Below are positions 20,670 through 29,223 of a DNA stretch of 64,000 nt, piece by piece. Every line of letters begins with the position of its first letter. The first letter of the stretch is position 1. The translations under genes and the position numbers were made by a program. The stretch comes from Micromonospora sp. DSM 45708 (lineage in GTDB: Bacteria > Actinomycetota > Actinomycetes > Mycobacteriales > Micromonosporaceae): positions 310,001 through 374,000 of the forward strand of contig NZ_CP154796.1 of assembly GCF_039566955.1 (NCBI RefSeq), given 5' to 3'. Below the pieces are notes generated by a model. The model ran no database searches and was not told the DNA's origin. It worked only from the letters and a program-made list of their open reading frames with translations.

Positions 20670-21692
20670 ATGCTCATCAGCCAGCGACCGTCTCTCTCCG
20701 AAGAGTCGATCAACGAGACCCGGTCCAAGTTCACCATCGAGCCGCTGGAGCCCGGCTTCGGCTACACGCTCGGCAACTCGCTCCGGCGCACGCTGCTGTC
20801 GTCCATCCCGGGCGCGGCGGTCACCTCGATCAAGATCGACGGCGTGCTGCACGAGTTCACCACGATCCCCGGTGTCAAGGAGGACGTGGTCGAGCTCGTC
20901 ATGAACATCAAGGAGCTGTGCGTCAGCTCCGAGCACGACGAGCCGGTCAGCATGTACCTGCGCAAGCAGGGCCCGGGCGACGTGACCGCCGGTGACATCC
21001 AGCCCCCGGCCGGTGTCTCCGTGCACAACCCGGACCTGAAGCTCGCCACCCTCAACGGCAAGGGCCGGCTCGACATGGAGCTGACCGTCGAGCGGGGCCG
21101 GGGCTACGTCACCGCCGCGCAGAACAAGCAGGCGGGCGCCGAGATCGGCCGGATCCCGGTCGACTCGATCTACTCGCCGGTGCTCAAGGTGACCTACCGC
21201 GTCGAGGCGACCCGGGTCGAGCAGCGGACCGACTTCGACCGGCTGATCATCGACGTCGAGAGCAAGCCGTCGATGGGCCCGCGTACCGCGCTGGCCTCGG
21301 CTGGTTCGACGCTGGTGGAGCTGTTCGGGCTCGCCCGCGAGCTGGACGAGACCGCCGAGGGCATCGACATCGGGCCGTCTCCGCAGGACGCCCAGCTGGC
21401 GGCGGACCTGGCTCTGCCGATCGAGGAGCTGGACCTGACCGTCCGCTCCTACAACTGCCTCAAGCGCGAGGGCATCAACTCCGTTGGTGAGCTGATCGGG
21501 CGTACCGAGGCCGACCTCCTCGACATCCGCAACTTCGGTCAGAAGTCGATCGACGAGGTCAAGATGAAGCTCGCCGGGATGGGCCTGGGGCTGAAGGACT
21601 CGGCTCCGAACTTCGACCCGGCGCACGTCGTGGACGCCTTCGGCGAGGCCGACTACGACACCGACGACTACCGCGAGACCGAGCAGCTCTAG
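20670..21692 (+). CDS. rpoA: DNA-directed RNA polymerase subunit alpha
   Basis: The alpha subunit dimerises to start RNA polymerase assembly and its C-terminal domain contacts UP elements and activators. The 340 residues show the N-terminal assembly domain ([28 protein letters not shown], about 16-43) and the C-terminal domain with the helix-hairpin-helix [44 protein letters not shown]. The ribosome site is AGAAGAGAAAAG. It is followed by rplQ after 34 bp. Confidence 0.98.
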   Translation: MLISQRPSLSEESINETRSKFTIEPLEPGFGYTLGNSLRRTLLSSIPGAAVTSIKIDGVLHEFTTIPGVKEDVVELVMNIKELCVSSEHDEPVSMYLRKQGPGDVTAGDIQPPAGVSVHNPDLKLATLNGKGRLDMELTVERGRGYVTAAQNKQAGAEIGRIPVDSIYSPVLKVTYRVEATRVEQRTDFDRLIIDVESKPSMGPRTALASAGSTLVELFGLARELDETAEGIDIGPSPQDAQLAADLALPIEELDLTVRSYNCLKREGINSVGELIGRTEADLLDIRNFGQKSIDEVKMKLAGMGLGLKDSAPNFDPAHVVDAFGEADYDTDDYRETEQL

Positions 21693-21726
21693 TCCGCGCT
21701 GCCGCCATACCTGAGGAGCACCAAGC

Positions 21727-22287
21727 ATGCCCACGCCCACCAAGGGCCCCCGCCTCGGCGGCAGCCCCGCGCACGAGCGGCTGATGCTGGCCAACCTGGC
21801 CACCGCGCTGTTCCAGCACGGCAAGATCCAGACCACCGAGACGAAGGCCCGGCGGCTCCGTCCGCTGGCCGAGCAGCTCATCACCAAGGCCAAGCGCGGC
21901 GACCTCGCCTCGCGCCGCCGGGTGCTGGGCGTCGTCAAGGACAAGGACGTGGTCTACTCCCTGTTCGACCAGATCGCGCCCCGGTACGCCAACCGCAACG
22001 GTGGCTACACCCGGATCGTGAAGACCGGTCCGCGCAAGGGCGACGCCGCTCCGATGGCGATCATCGAGCTGGTCGAGGAGCTTGCGGTCGCCGAGCCGAA
22101 GGCGAACAAGAAGACCGCCGCCCGCAAGGCCGCCCAGCAGGACAAGGTCGAGGCCCTGGCCCCGGCCGAGGAGGCCCCCAAGGCCAGCGCCGGTGACCAG
22201 GACGCCGAGGCTCCGGTCTCCGCCTCCGGTGACACCGCCGCCGCCCGCGAGGACAGCGACGAGGCCGCCGAGAACAACAAGGCCTGA
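21727..22287 (+). CDS. rplQ: 50S ribosomal protein L17
   Basis: L17 lies near the exit tunnel. The core ([28 protein letters not shown]...) spans about residues 2-118. A long Ala/Glu/Lys-rich tail continues to residue 186, much longer than the roughly 127 residues of E. coli L17; acidic-alanine tails of this kind occur in actinobacteria. It ends the ribosomal block and is followed by a very strong terminator. Confidence 0.97.
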   Translation: MPTPTKGPRLGGSPAHERLMLANLATALFQHGKIQTTETKARRLRPLAEQLITKAKRGDLASRRRVLGVVKDKDVVYSLFDQIAPRYANRNGGYTRIVKTGPRKGDAAPMAIIELVEELAVAEPKANKKTAARKAAQQDKVEALAPAEEAPKASAGDQDAEAPVSASGDTAAAREDSDEAAENNKA

Positions 22288-22301
22288 TCGCCGGCAGCAT
22301 C

Positions 22302-22339
22302 GACGGGCCCGGCATCCCCACGGGGGTGCCGGGCCCGTC
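22302..22339 (+). terminator. strong terminator after rplQ
   Basis: Positions 22302-22319 and 22323-22339 form a 16-17 bp stem with one bulged base or wobble and a tiny loop. It lies 14 nt after the rplQ stop and 21 nt before truA, so it probably ends the ribosomal super-operon while allowing some read-through into truA. Confidence 0.75.
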
Positions 22340-22360
22340 GCCGTCAACGGGAGGTACGAG

Positions 22361-23194
22361 GTGGACGAGCGGACCCGGCTGCGGCTGGACGTCTCGTACG
22401 ACGGCACCGACTTCTCCGGATGGGCCCCCCAGCCCACCCGGCGTACGGTCGCCGGAGTGCTCATGGAGACGCTGGACCTGGTGCTCGGCGCGGGCACGGT
22501 CACCGGCCTGACCGTGGCCGGGCGGACCGACGCCGGGGTGCACGCCACCGGGCAGGTCTGCCACCTGGACCTGCCGACCGAGGTGTGGCGCGCGCACGAG
22601 GGGCGGCTGCTGCGCCGGCTGGCCCGACTGCTCCCGCCGGACGCCCGGGTACGCGCGATGACCGAGGTGCCGGCCGACTTCGACGCCCGGTTCTCGGCCA
22701 CGTTCCGGCGCTACGAGTACCGGGTCACCGACGCCCCGTGGGGCGCCGAGCCGCTGCGCCGGCGCGACACGCTGGCCTGGCCGAAGCCGCTCGACCTGGC
22801 GGCGCTCAACGCCGCCGCGACCGGCCTGGTGGGCGAGCACGACTTCGCCGCGTACTGCCGGCGCAAGGAGAACGCCACCACGCTGCGCGAGGTGACCCGG
22901 CTGGACTGGCGGCGTGACCCGGACGCCATCCTGGTCGCCACCGTGCAGGCCGACGCGTTCTGCCAGAACATGGTGCGCAGCCTGGTCGGCGCCATGCTCG
23001 TCGCCGGGGACGGCCGGCGGCCGGTCCAGTGGCCGGCCGGCCTGCTGACCCGCCGGGAACGGTCCAGCGAGGTCACCGTGGCGCCCGCGCACGGCCTCGC
23101 CCTGGTCGAGGTCGGCTACCCGGCCGACCCGGCGGGGTACGCCCGCCGCGCCGACCTCACCCGCCGGCTGCGGGTCCCGGTCGCCGAGGGCTGA
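22361..23194 (+). CDS. truA: tRNA pseudouridine(38-40) synthase
   Basis: TruA converts uridines 38-40 of the anticodon arm to pseudouridine. The 277-residue protein has the catalytic-aspartate motif GRTDAGVHA and the C-terminal FCQNMVRSLVG signature. GTG at 22361 is 6 nt after GGGAGG; the longer open frame upstream overlaps rplQ and the terminator. Position after rplQ is common in bacteria. Confidence 0.95.
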   Translation: MDERTRLRLDVSYDGTDFSGWAPQPTRRTVAGVLMETLDLVLGAGTVTGLTVAGRTDAGVHATGQVCHLDLPTEVWRAHEGRLLRRLARLLPPDARVRAMTEVPADFDARFSATFRRYEYRVTDAPWGAEPLRRRDTLAWPKPLDLAALNAAATGLVGEHDFAAYCRRKENATTLREVTRLDWRRDPDAILVATVQADAFCQNMVRSLVGAMLVAGDGRRPVQWPAGLLTRRERSSEVTVAPAHGLALVEVGYPADPAGYARRADLTRRLRVPVAEG

Positions 23195-23219
23195 GCCCGT
23201 CGGGTCGCGGAGGACGGGC
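23195..23219. terminator. hairpin between truA and a convergent gene
   Basis: GCCCGTC (23195-23201) pairs with GACGGGC (23213-23219). It sits in the 39-bp space between the truA stop and the stop of the minus-strand gene, so it may serve both directions. Confidence 0.5.
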
Positions 23220-23233
23220 CTGGGAGCGCCGGT

Positions 23234-24388
23234 TCAGTCGTCGGTGCCGTGTTGGCCGGTGCTGTCCTCGGACGGACCGCCGGTGGGCTGGCCGGCCGTG
23301 CCGCCGGCGGCCCGGTGGTCCAGCACGGTCCGGTTCAGGTGCAGCTCGATCAGGTCGTACATGATCTCGCGGGCGCCCGCGTCGTCGGTCGGGATCCGTT
23401 CCCCGTCCGCGCGGGTGACCACGCAGAAGGCCAGGTAGTGGCCGCGTACCTGCCAACCGACCCGGGCGGCGGCCTTCTCCACCGCCTCGGTGCCCTCACC
23501 CGCCGACAGGCCCCGGAACCGTCCCTGGCGGTCGTCCAGCAGTGGCCGGATCCGATCCCGTACCCGCTGGGCGCTGGCCAGGTCGGTCAGGTTGAACAGA
23601 CCGGCGGTGAGCAGGTGGTCGCCGTCGGGGGAGCGGAGCGTGCCCCGGACGACCTGGTTGCACCCGAGCCGGACCAGCAGGTCGGCGATCTCGCCGGTGG
23701 CCGCGACCGCGCAGTCGGCGCTGGCCTGCGTCTTGAGCACCCGGTAGGCCGGTCTGCCGTCGGTGACCACCAGTTGCTTGCCCGGGAACAGCTCCTTCGC
23801 GGTGAGCGTCGCCTGGTCGGTGTCCCGGGAGTCCAGGTCGGACCGGCTCGGCGGGCCCGACTCCGGCACCGTCGCCGGTGGGGTCTGCGCGCTCGTCGGC
23901 GGCGTGTCGGCCCGCTCGTCGAGCAGCGCCGCCACGGCCAGGCCGGTGAGGGAGAGCAGGAGCAGCACGGCGGCGCCGCCGATCAGCGCCTGCCAGACCC
24001 GGCCGCCGCCGCGGCGGCCGGCCCGCCGGTTCCGCGACCGGTCGGGCAGGTCGGTGGTGCGGAACGCCGGGCTGGCCGGGACCGGCACGGTCGGGCGTGC
24101 CGTCGCGGCCGGCACCGGCTGCGGCTGCGGCGCCGGTGGCGCGGGCTGGGGCACCGGGGTGGGCTCCCGGGGCGGCGCGGGCACCGGTGCGGGTGGTGCG
24201 GGGGCGGGCGCCCGGGCGTCCTCGAGGGCCGGGCGGGTGGCCCGGGCCGGCGGCAGTGACGGCGTGGGGAAGCGGGAGGGCGACGGGCCCGCCGGTGGCG
24301 GCGTCGCGGCCACGGGCCCGACCGGGGCCGGCCCGCGCTCCGGATATTCGAGGAAGGCGTCCTCATCGGACTCGTACCGGTACACCAT
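23234..24388 (-). CDS. proline-rich single-pass membrane protein of unknown function
   Basis: I do not recognise a named family. The 384 residues divide into an acidic N-terminus (MVYRYESDEDAFLEY), a Pro/Ala-rich stretch (about 20-110), a basic segment (119-130), one transmembrane helix (about 133-156) and an extracellular region of about 225 residues with two conserved-looking cysteines (SADCAV, RLGCNQV). The basic residues before the helix predict an N-in orientation. It has no ribosome site; TACTCT lies 7 nt before ATG, so it is probably leaderless. It is divergent from the RsmC-like gene and convergent with truA. Confidence 0.8.
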   Translation of the reverse strand: MVYRYESDEDAFLEYPERGPAPVGPVAATPPPAGPSPSRFPTPSLPPARATRPALEDARAPAPAPPAPVPAPPREPTPVPQPAPPAPQPQPVPAATARPTVPVPASPAFRTTDLPDRSRNRRAGRRGGGRVWQALIGGAAVLLLLSLTGLAVAALLDERADTPPTSAQTPPATVPESGPPSRSDLDSRDTDQATLTAKELFPGKQLVVTDGRPAYRVLKTQASADCAVAATGEIADLLVRLGCNQVVRGTLRSPDGDHLLTAGLFNLTDLASAQRVRDRIRPLLDDRQGRFRGLSAGEGTEAVEKAAARVGWQVRGHYLAFCVVTRADGERIPTDDAGAREIMYDLIELHLNRTVLDHRAAGGTAGQPTGGPSEDSTGQHGTDD

Positions 24389-24395
24389 GTGGGAT

Positions 24396-24401
24396 AGAGT
24401 A
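24396..24401 (-). promoter_or_regulatory. -10 box of a probable leaderless transcript
   Basis: On the minus strand TACTCT ends 7 nt before the ATG at 24388, placing the predicted transcription start at or next to the start codon. No clear -35 is seen. Confidence 0.5.
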
Positions 24402-24501
24402 GGGCCGATTATCCCTTTCGGGGGGAATATCGGGAAAGTCTGACGGGGTGGCGTCGCGTCCTGCCCGCCGTACCCTCGCCCGACCCGCTGCCGGCCGGTG
24501 C

Positions 24502-24507
24502 GAGAAT
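24502..24507 (+). promoter_or_regulatory. -10 box of a probable leaderless transcript
   Basis: GAGAAT is followed by GCCCGC and the GTG start at 24514. No Shine-Dalgarno sequence lies before the start. The 11 nt ATGCCCGCGTG recur exactly at the next gene (25153-25163). Confidence 0.45.
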
Positions 24508-24513
24508 GCCCGC

Positions 24514-25119
24514 GTGACCGGCGACCACTACTTCACCGCTGAGCCCACGACCCCGGCCCGCCCGCGCGAGGTCGAGTTCTCCGTCGCCGGGCGCGACTAC
24601 ACGCTCACCTCGGCCGGCGGGGTCTTCTCCGCCGACCGGCTCGACCCGGGCACCGCCGTGCTGCTGCGCAAGGCCGACCTGCCGGCCGCCGACGCCACCG
24701 GCCCGATGCTCGACATCGGCTGCGGGTTCGGACCGATCACCTGCGTCCTGGCCACGGTCGCGCCGACCGCCCCGGTCTGGGCCGTGGACGTCAACGAACG
24801 GGCCCGCGCGCTCACCACCGCCAACGCCGCCCGCGTCGGCGCGGCCGACCGGGTCCACGCCGTCGCCCCGGACGAGCTGCCGCCGGACGTCACGTTCGCA
24901 CAGATCTGGTCGAACCCGCCGATCCACATCGGCAAGGCGGAACTGCACGGCCTGCTGTTGCGCTGGCTGCCCCGGCTCACCGCGGACGGCGTGGCGTGGC
25001 TGGTCGTCGCCCGGCACCTCGGCGGCGACTCGCTGCACCGGTGGCTGGTCGAGCAGGGGTGGCAGGTGCAGCGGCACGCCAGCCAGAAGGGCTTCCGGGT
25101 GCTCCGCGTCACCCGGTAA
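24514..25119 (+). CDS. RsmC/RlmG-like SAM-dependent methyltransferase
   Basis: Class I methyltransferase of 201 residues, with the SAM-binding motif LDIGCGFGPI (about residues 67-76) and the catalytic NPPIH motif (about 133-137), the arrangement of guanine-N2 rRNA methyltransferases. It is about the length of one half of E. coli RsmC, as in single-domain actinobacterial members, so the exact rRNA target is uncertain. GTG at 24514 was chosen over 24448 because the -10 box lies 6 nt before it and the conserved YFTAEP start follows. It precedes the ABC-F gene by 41 bp. Confidence 0.8.
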   Translation: MTGDHYFTAEPTTPARPREVEFSVAGRDYTLTSAGGVFSADRLDPGTAVLLRKADLPAADATGPMLDIGCGFGPITCVLATVAPTAPVWAVDVNERARALTTANAARVGAADRVHAVAPDELPPDVTFAQIWSNPPIHIGKAELHGLLLRWLPRLTADGVAWLVVARHLGGDSLHRWLVEQGWQVQRHASQKGFRVLRVTR

Positions 25120-25148
25120 TCCGGTGTCGGCCGGGCCCCCGCCTCGGG

Positions 25149-25154
25149 CAGGAT
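25149..25154 (+). promoter_or_regulatory. -10 box of a probable leaderless transcript
   Basis: CAGGAT is followed by GCCCGC and GTG at 25161, repeating the layout of the preceding gene. No ribosome site is present. Confidence 0.4.
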
Positions 25155-25160
25155 GCCCGC

Positions 25161-26840
25161 GTGGGATACGTGGACGTGGCAGGGGCCGGGCACATCCTCC
25201 CGGACGGGCGGGAACTGTTCCGGGAGGTGTCGTTCCGGGTCGGTGAGGGCGCCAAGGTGGCCCTCGTCGGGCCCAACGGCGCCGGCAAGACGACGCTGCT
25301 CCGCATGGTCGCCGGTGACCTGCCGGTGCCCACCGGCGCGATCGCCCGTGCCGGCGGGCTGGGCGTGATGCGGCAGTTCATCGGCATGATCGGTGACGAC
25401 TCGACGCTCGCCGACCTGGCCCTGTCACTCGCTCCGCCGGCGCTGCGCGACGCCGGCCGCCGGCTGGTCGAGACCGAGGCGGCCATGCGGGCGGCCGAGG
25501 TCCGCGGCAAGTTCAGCTCCGCCGCCGGCAAGGCCCAGCTCGCGTACGCCGACGCGCTGGCCGCCTGGGGCGAAGCCGGCGGGTACGACGCCGAGGTGCT
25601 CTTCGACACCGTCACCACCATCGTGCTGGACCTGCCCTGGGACACCGCCCGGGACCGGCCGGTCCGGACGCTCTCCGGCGGCCAGCAGAAACGCTTCGCG
25701 CTGGAGCTGCTGCTGCGCGGCCCGGACGAGGTGCTGCTGCTCGACGAGCCGGACAACTTCCTCGACGTGCCCGGCAAGCGGTGGCTGGAGGCGCGGCTGC
25801 GGGAGTCCGGCAAGTCGGTGCTCTACGTCTCGCACGACCGGGAGCTGCTGGCGCAGACCGCCGACCGGGTGGTCGCCGTGGAGGGCGGCAGCGCCTGGGT
25901 GCACCCGGGCGGCTTCGCGAGCTGGCACGACGCGCGGGTGGCCCGGCACGCCCGCCTCGACGAACTGCGCCGGCGCTGGGACGAGGAACACCAGAAGCTG
26001 CGCGAGCTGATGCTGATGTACAAGCAGAAGGCCGCGTACAACGACGGGTTGGCCTCCCGCTACCAGGCCGCGCAGACCCGGCTGCGCAAGTTCGAGGAGG
26101 CCGGGCCGCCGCCCGTACCCCCGAAGGACCAGGACATCCGGATGCGGCTGACCGGCGGGCGGACCGGCAAGCGCGCGGTGATCGCCGAGCAGTTGGAGCT
26201 GGACGGCCTGACCTACCCGTTCGACCTGGAACTCTGGTACGGCGACCGGGTCGCGGTGCTCGGCGCGAACGGGACCGGCAAGTCGCACTTCCTGCGTTTG
26301 CTGGCCCGCGGCGGCACCGACCCGGAACCGGGCAACACGCCTGTCGACGGCGCCGCCGCGCTCGCACCGGTCGCGCACGGCGGCGTGGTGCGGCTCGGCG
26401 CCCGGGTCCGGCCGGGGCACTTCTCGCAGACCCACGACCGGCCGGAACTGATGGCGAAGACGCTGGTCGAGGTGCTGTGGCGGGGCGACGAGCACCGGGC
26501 CGGCATGGACCGGCACGCGGCCATGGCGGCGCTGTCCCGCTACGAGCTGGCCGCCCAGGGCGACCAGCGCTTCGGCACGCTCTCCGGCGGCCAGCAGGCC
26601 CGCTTCCTGGTGCTGCTGCTGGAGCTGTCCGGGGCCACGCTGCTGCTGCTCGACGAGCCGACCGACAACCTCGACCTGGCCTCCGCCGAGGCGCTGGAGG
26701 CCGGTCTGACCGCGTTCGACGGCACGGTGGTCGCGGTGACGCACGACAGGTGGTTCACCCGGACCTTCGACCGGTTCGTGCTGTTCCGGGGCGACGGGGA
26801 CGTGGTGGAGACGCCGGAGCCGGTCTGGGACGTCGGATGA
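25161..26840 (+). CDS. ABC-F family ATPase
   Basis: ABC-F proteins lack membrane domains and act on the ribosome, either as translation factors or by displacing ribosome-targeting antibiotics. The 559 residues contain two nucleotide-binding domains: Walker A GPNGAGKTT (about 37-45) with LSGGQQ (about 171) and LLLDEPDN, then an interdomain linker (about 250-340) and a second domain with GANGTGKS (about 369), LSGGQQ (about 473) and LLLDEPTDN. GTG at 25161 fits the start of the first domain; the frame extends upstream through the methyltransferase as a shadow. The stop overlaps the next gene by 4 nt. Resistance versus housekeeping cannot be decided from sequence. Confidence 0.88.
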   Translation: MGYVDVAGAGHILPDGRELFREVSFRVGEGAKVALVGPNGAGKTTLLRMVAGDLPVPTGAIARAGGLGVMRQFIGMIGDDSTLADLALSLAPPALRDAGRRLVETEAAMRAAEVRGKFSSAAGKAQLAYADALAAWGEAGGYDAEVLFDTVTTIVLDLPWDTARDRPVRTLSGGQQKRFALELLLRGPDEVLLLDEPDNFLDVPGKRWLEARLRESGKSVLYVSHDRELLAQTADRVVAVEGGSAWVHPGGFASWHDARVARHARLDELRRRWDEEHQKLRELMLMYKQKAAYNDGLASRYQAAQTRLRKFEEAGPPPVPPKDQDIRMRLTGGRTGKRAVIAEQLELDGLTYPFDLELWYGDRVAVLGANGTGKSHFLRLLARGGTDPEPGNTPVDGAAALAPVAHGGVVRLGARVRPGHFSQTHDRPELMAKTLVEVLWRGDEHRAGMDRHAAMAALSRYELAAQGDQRFGTLSGGQQARFLVLLLELSGATLLLLDEPTDNLDLASAEALEAGLTAFDGTVVAVTHDRWFTRTFDRFVLFRGDGDVVETPEPVWDVG

Positions 26841-27634
26841 TCGACCAGGAGCTCGTCGACCGGCTCTGCGCGGTCGACGGGGTGGTCGCGGTGGCGCTCG
26901 GCGGCAGCCGGGCCCGCGGCGAGCACCGGCCCGACTCCGACTGGGACGTCGGCCTCTACTACCGGGGTACGCCGGACGTGGCCGGGCTGCGCGCGGTGGC
27001 CGGCTCGGTCGCCGACGGCCCGGTGGACCTCACCGCACCCGGCGGCTGGGGCCCGTGGGTCGACGGCGGCGGCTGGCTGCGCGTCGGCGGGGTGGCGGTG
27101 GACTGGATCTACCGGGACCTGGGCCGCGTGCACCGGGTCTGGGCGGACTGCCGCGCCGGCCGCTACACGGTGCAGGCGCAGGCCGGGCACCCGCTCGGGT
27201 TCTACTCGCACGCGTACGCCGGGGAGGTCGCGCTCGGCCGGGTGCTGGGCGACCCGACCGGCGAGCTGACCGCGCTGCGGGCCGAAACCGTCCACTACCC
27301 GCCCGCGCTCGGCGCGGCACTGGTGGCCGGCGGCTGGGAGACCGGGCTGCTGCTCGACGGCGCGGCCAAGGGCGCGGCCGGTGGTGACGCCGGGTACGTG
27401 GCCGGGTGCCTGTTCCGGGTGATCGGGGTGCTGGCGCAGGCGCTGCACGGCCGGGCCGGGCGATGGCTGGTCAACGAGAAGGGCATGCTCGCCTCGGCCG
27501 GGCGGCTGCCGGGCGCCCCACCGGACTTCGCCGCCCGCGCGCACGGGCTGCTCGGCGCCGTGGGGCGTACCCCCGGGGAACTGGCGGCGACGGTCGACGC
27601 GGCCCGGGCGCTGGCCCGCGACGTGCTCGGCTGA
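26837..27634 (+). CDS. nucleotidyltransferase-fold protein
   Basis: The N-terminus VVAVALGGSRARGEHRPDSDWDVGLYY (residues about 15-41) is the active-site signature of the minimal nucleotidyltransferase/kanamycin nucleotidyltransferase superfamily: GGS, then D-x-D metal ligands. The rest of the 265 residues is mostly alpha-helical by composition and I do not recognise a subfamily. The ATG overlaps the ABC-F stop in an ATGA arrangement, so the two are co-translated. It might modify an aminoglycoside, a nucleotide or a tRNA; no substrate can be assigned. Confidence 0.75.
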   Translation: MIDQELVDRLCAVDGVVAVALGGSRARGEHRPDSDWDVGLYYRGTPDVAGLRAVAGSVADGPVDLTAPGGWGPWVDGGGWLRVGGVAVDWIYRDLGRVHRVWADCRAGRYTVQAQAGHPLGFYSHAYAGEVALGRVLGDPTGELTALRAETVHYPPALGAALVAGGWETGLLLDGAAKGAAGGDAGYVAGCLFRVIGVLAQALHGRAGRWLVNEKGMLASAGRLPGAPPDFAARAHGLLGAVGRTPGELAATVDAARALARDVLG

Positions 27635-27800
27635 CGGGCCGGCGCGGCCCGGTCCGGCTCGGCCAGGCGGCGGGCTTGCGGTCGGTGGGCTCGCGGCCGT
27701 CGGCGGGTCCGGCGGGCCGCTGCAAACGTGATGGCGCGGATGAGTCACCTCAGCGGTGGCATGCGCCGGCGGTGGCCGGGTGGGTGCGCGGCGGGCGGCA

Positions 27801-27806
27801 TAGGGT
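27801..27806 (+). promoter_or_regulatory. -10 box of a probable leaderless transcript
   Basis: TAGGGT ends 7 nt before GTG at 27814, and no ribosome site precedes that GTG. Confidence 0.5.
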
Positions 27807-27813
27807 GGATCTC

Positions 27814-28767
27814 GTGAGTGAGATGACCTACCGTCGGCTGGGCGACTCCGGACTCGTGGTGTCCGTGGTCGGCATCGGCTGCAACAACTTCGGCCGCAAA
27901 CTCGACAGCGACGGCACCCGGGCGGTGGTCGACGCCGCGCTCGACGCCGGGATCAACTTCTTCGACACCGCCGACATCTACGGCGAACCGCAGGGCGGCT
28001 CCGAGGAGCTGCTCGGTCAGGCGCTCAAGGGGCGCCGGGACGACGTGGTGGTCGCCACCAAGTTCGGCATGGACATGCACGGCGCGAACGGGCCGGACCA
28101 CGGCGCCCGGGGCGCACGTCGCTACATCGCCCGCGCGGTCGAGGCGTCGCTGCGCCGGCTCGGCACCGACCACATCGACCTCTACCAGATGCACGAGCCC
28201 GACCCGGGCACGCCGATCGACGAGACGCTCGCCGCGCTGGACGACCTGGTGACCGCCGGCAAGGTGCGCTACCTCGGCAACTCCAACTTCGCCGGCTGGC
28301 AGATCGCCGACGCCGACTGGACCGCCTCGTCGCAGGGGCGTACCCGGTTCATCTCCGCGCAGAACCACTACTCGCTGCTGGAGCGGGGCGTGGAGGACGA
28401 GGTGATCCCGGCCTGCGAGCGGTTCGGCCTCGGCATGCTGCCGTTCTTCCCGCTGGCCAACGGGCTGCTCACCGGCAAGTACAAGCGCGGCGAGGCACCC
28501 CCGGCGGGCAGCCGGCTGGCCGGCGGCGGCCGGTACGCCGAGCGGCTGGCCGCGGCGCGCTGGGACACCATCGAGGCGATCGAGGCGTACGCGGCCGAGC
28601 GCGGCATCAGCATGCTCCAGGTGGCCATCGGCGGGTTGGCCGCCCGGCCGGCGGTGACCTCGGTGATCGCCGGCGCGACCACCCCCGACCAGGTACGCGC
28701 CAACGCCGACGCGGGCACCTGGCAGCCCTCCGACGAGGACCTGGACGCCCTCGACGCCCTCCTCTGA
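27814..28767 (+). CDS. aldo/keto reductase
   Basis: NADPH-dependent oxidoreductase of the AKR superfamily, 317 residues, TIM barrel. The catalytic tetrad is visible: Asp51 and Tyr56 in DTADIYG, Lys about 83 in ATKFG, and His about 127 in YQMHEPD. The C-terminal NADPH-binding segment SVIAGATTPDQVRANA is also present. GTG at 27814 is supported by the -10 box just before it; ATG at 27823 is an alternative. The true substrate is unknown. It is convergent with a broken gene fragment. Confidence 0.9.
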   Translation: MSEMTYRRLGDSGLVVSVVGIGCNNFGRKLDSDGTRAVVDAALDAGINFFDTADIYGEPQGGSEELLGQALKGRRDDVVVATKFGMDMHGANGPDHGARGARRYIARAVEASLRRLGTDHIDLYQMHEPDPGTPIDETLAALDDLVTAGKVRYLGNSNFAGWQIADADWTASSQGRTRFISAQNHYSLLERGVEDEVIPACERFGLGMLPFFPLANGLLTGKYKRGEAPPAGSRLAGGGRYAERLAAARWDTIEAIEAYAAERGISMLQVAIGGLAARPAVTSVIAGATTPDQVRANADAGTWQPSDEDLDALDALL

Positions 28768-28774
28768 CCGTCCC

Positions 28775-28998
28775 CACCCACCCATGGCACCCGGCGGTAG
28801 GCGCAACGCGACCGCGTCACACCACATCCGGTGGTCGTCGGCGCGGTACGCGTCGCGGTGCGCGTACACGTCGGGCAGCAGGCGGACCCACGTCGGGCCG
28901 CGCCGCATCGGCCGGGTGAGAAGGCCCTCGGCGCTCGCTCGGCCGGCTCGGAACGGCCTCGCGGACAGGTCACGCGGAACGCGGGCGTGGGGCGGCAT
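28775..28998 (-). pseudogene. N-terminal fragment of an AbiEi-antitoxin/DUF559-type protein
   Basis: Reading from ATG at 28998 on the minus strand gives about 72 clean codons: a DLSARPFRAG start, an EGLLTRPMRRG segment, then LLPDVYAHRD and MWCDAVALRLPPGA. This looks like the N-terminal wing of actinobacterial proteins that pair an AbiEi-type domain with a DUF559 endonuclease-like domain. After LPPGA the frame runs into the reductase gene's antisense and similarity stops, so at least two thirds of the gene is gone. The family call is from memory of such proteins. Confidence 0.4.
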
Positions 28999-29081
28999 CC
29001 CGGCAGCGTGTCGTGACCGTACGCTCACCCGCCGTCCCGCTCCGCCAGGTGGCGCGATCCTGGGAAAAACGTCATCCGGTC

Positions 29082-29111
29082 TTCCGTCCGGCCGGGGAGG
29101 CGTCGTACGGT
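29082..29111 (+). promoter_or_regulatory. candidate thiamine operon promoter
   Basis: TTCCGT (29082-29087) and TACGGT (29106-29111) are 18 nt apart, placing the transcript start about 8 nt before the riboswitch aptamer. Confidence 0.45.
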
Positions 29112-29125
29112 AGGCCGCAAGTGAC

Positions 29126-29213
29126 CCACGGGAGCCCGGTGTGGACCGGGCTGAGAGGGGGGCTGACAGCCCCCGACCGTCGAACCTGATCCGGGTAATG
29201 CCGGCGCAGGGAG
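29126..29213 (+). ncRNA. TPP riboswitch (THI box)
   Basis: The conserved aptamer parts are all visible: ACGGGAG at the 5' side of P1, CTGAGA (29151-29156), ACCTGATC (29184-29191), GGGTAATGCCGGCG and the closing AGGGAG. A variable P3 arm (GGGGGGCTGACAGCCCCC) lies between. The 3' end of the aptamer is fused to GGGAGGAG, the thiE ribosome site, so control is probably at translation initiation: TPP binding would hide the site. It controls the seven-gene thi operon. Confidence 0.95.
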
Positions 29214-29223
29214 GAGCGTTGCC

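Larger units (their letters stand above)
28768..29223. other. intergenic region: gene remnant, thiamine promoter and TPP riboswitch
   Basis: The 456 nt between the aldo/keto reductase and thiE hold a minus-strand gene fragment (about 28775-28998), about 85 nt with no recognisable feature, a promoter (29082-29111) and the riboswitch (29126-29213). Confidence 0.6.
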
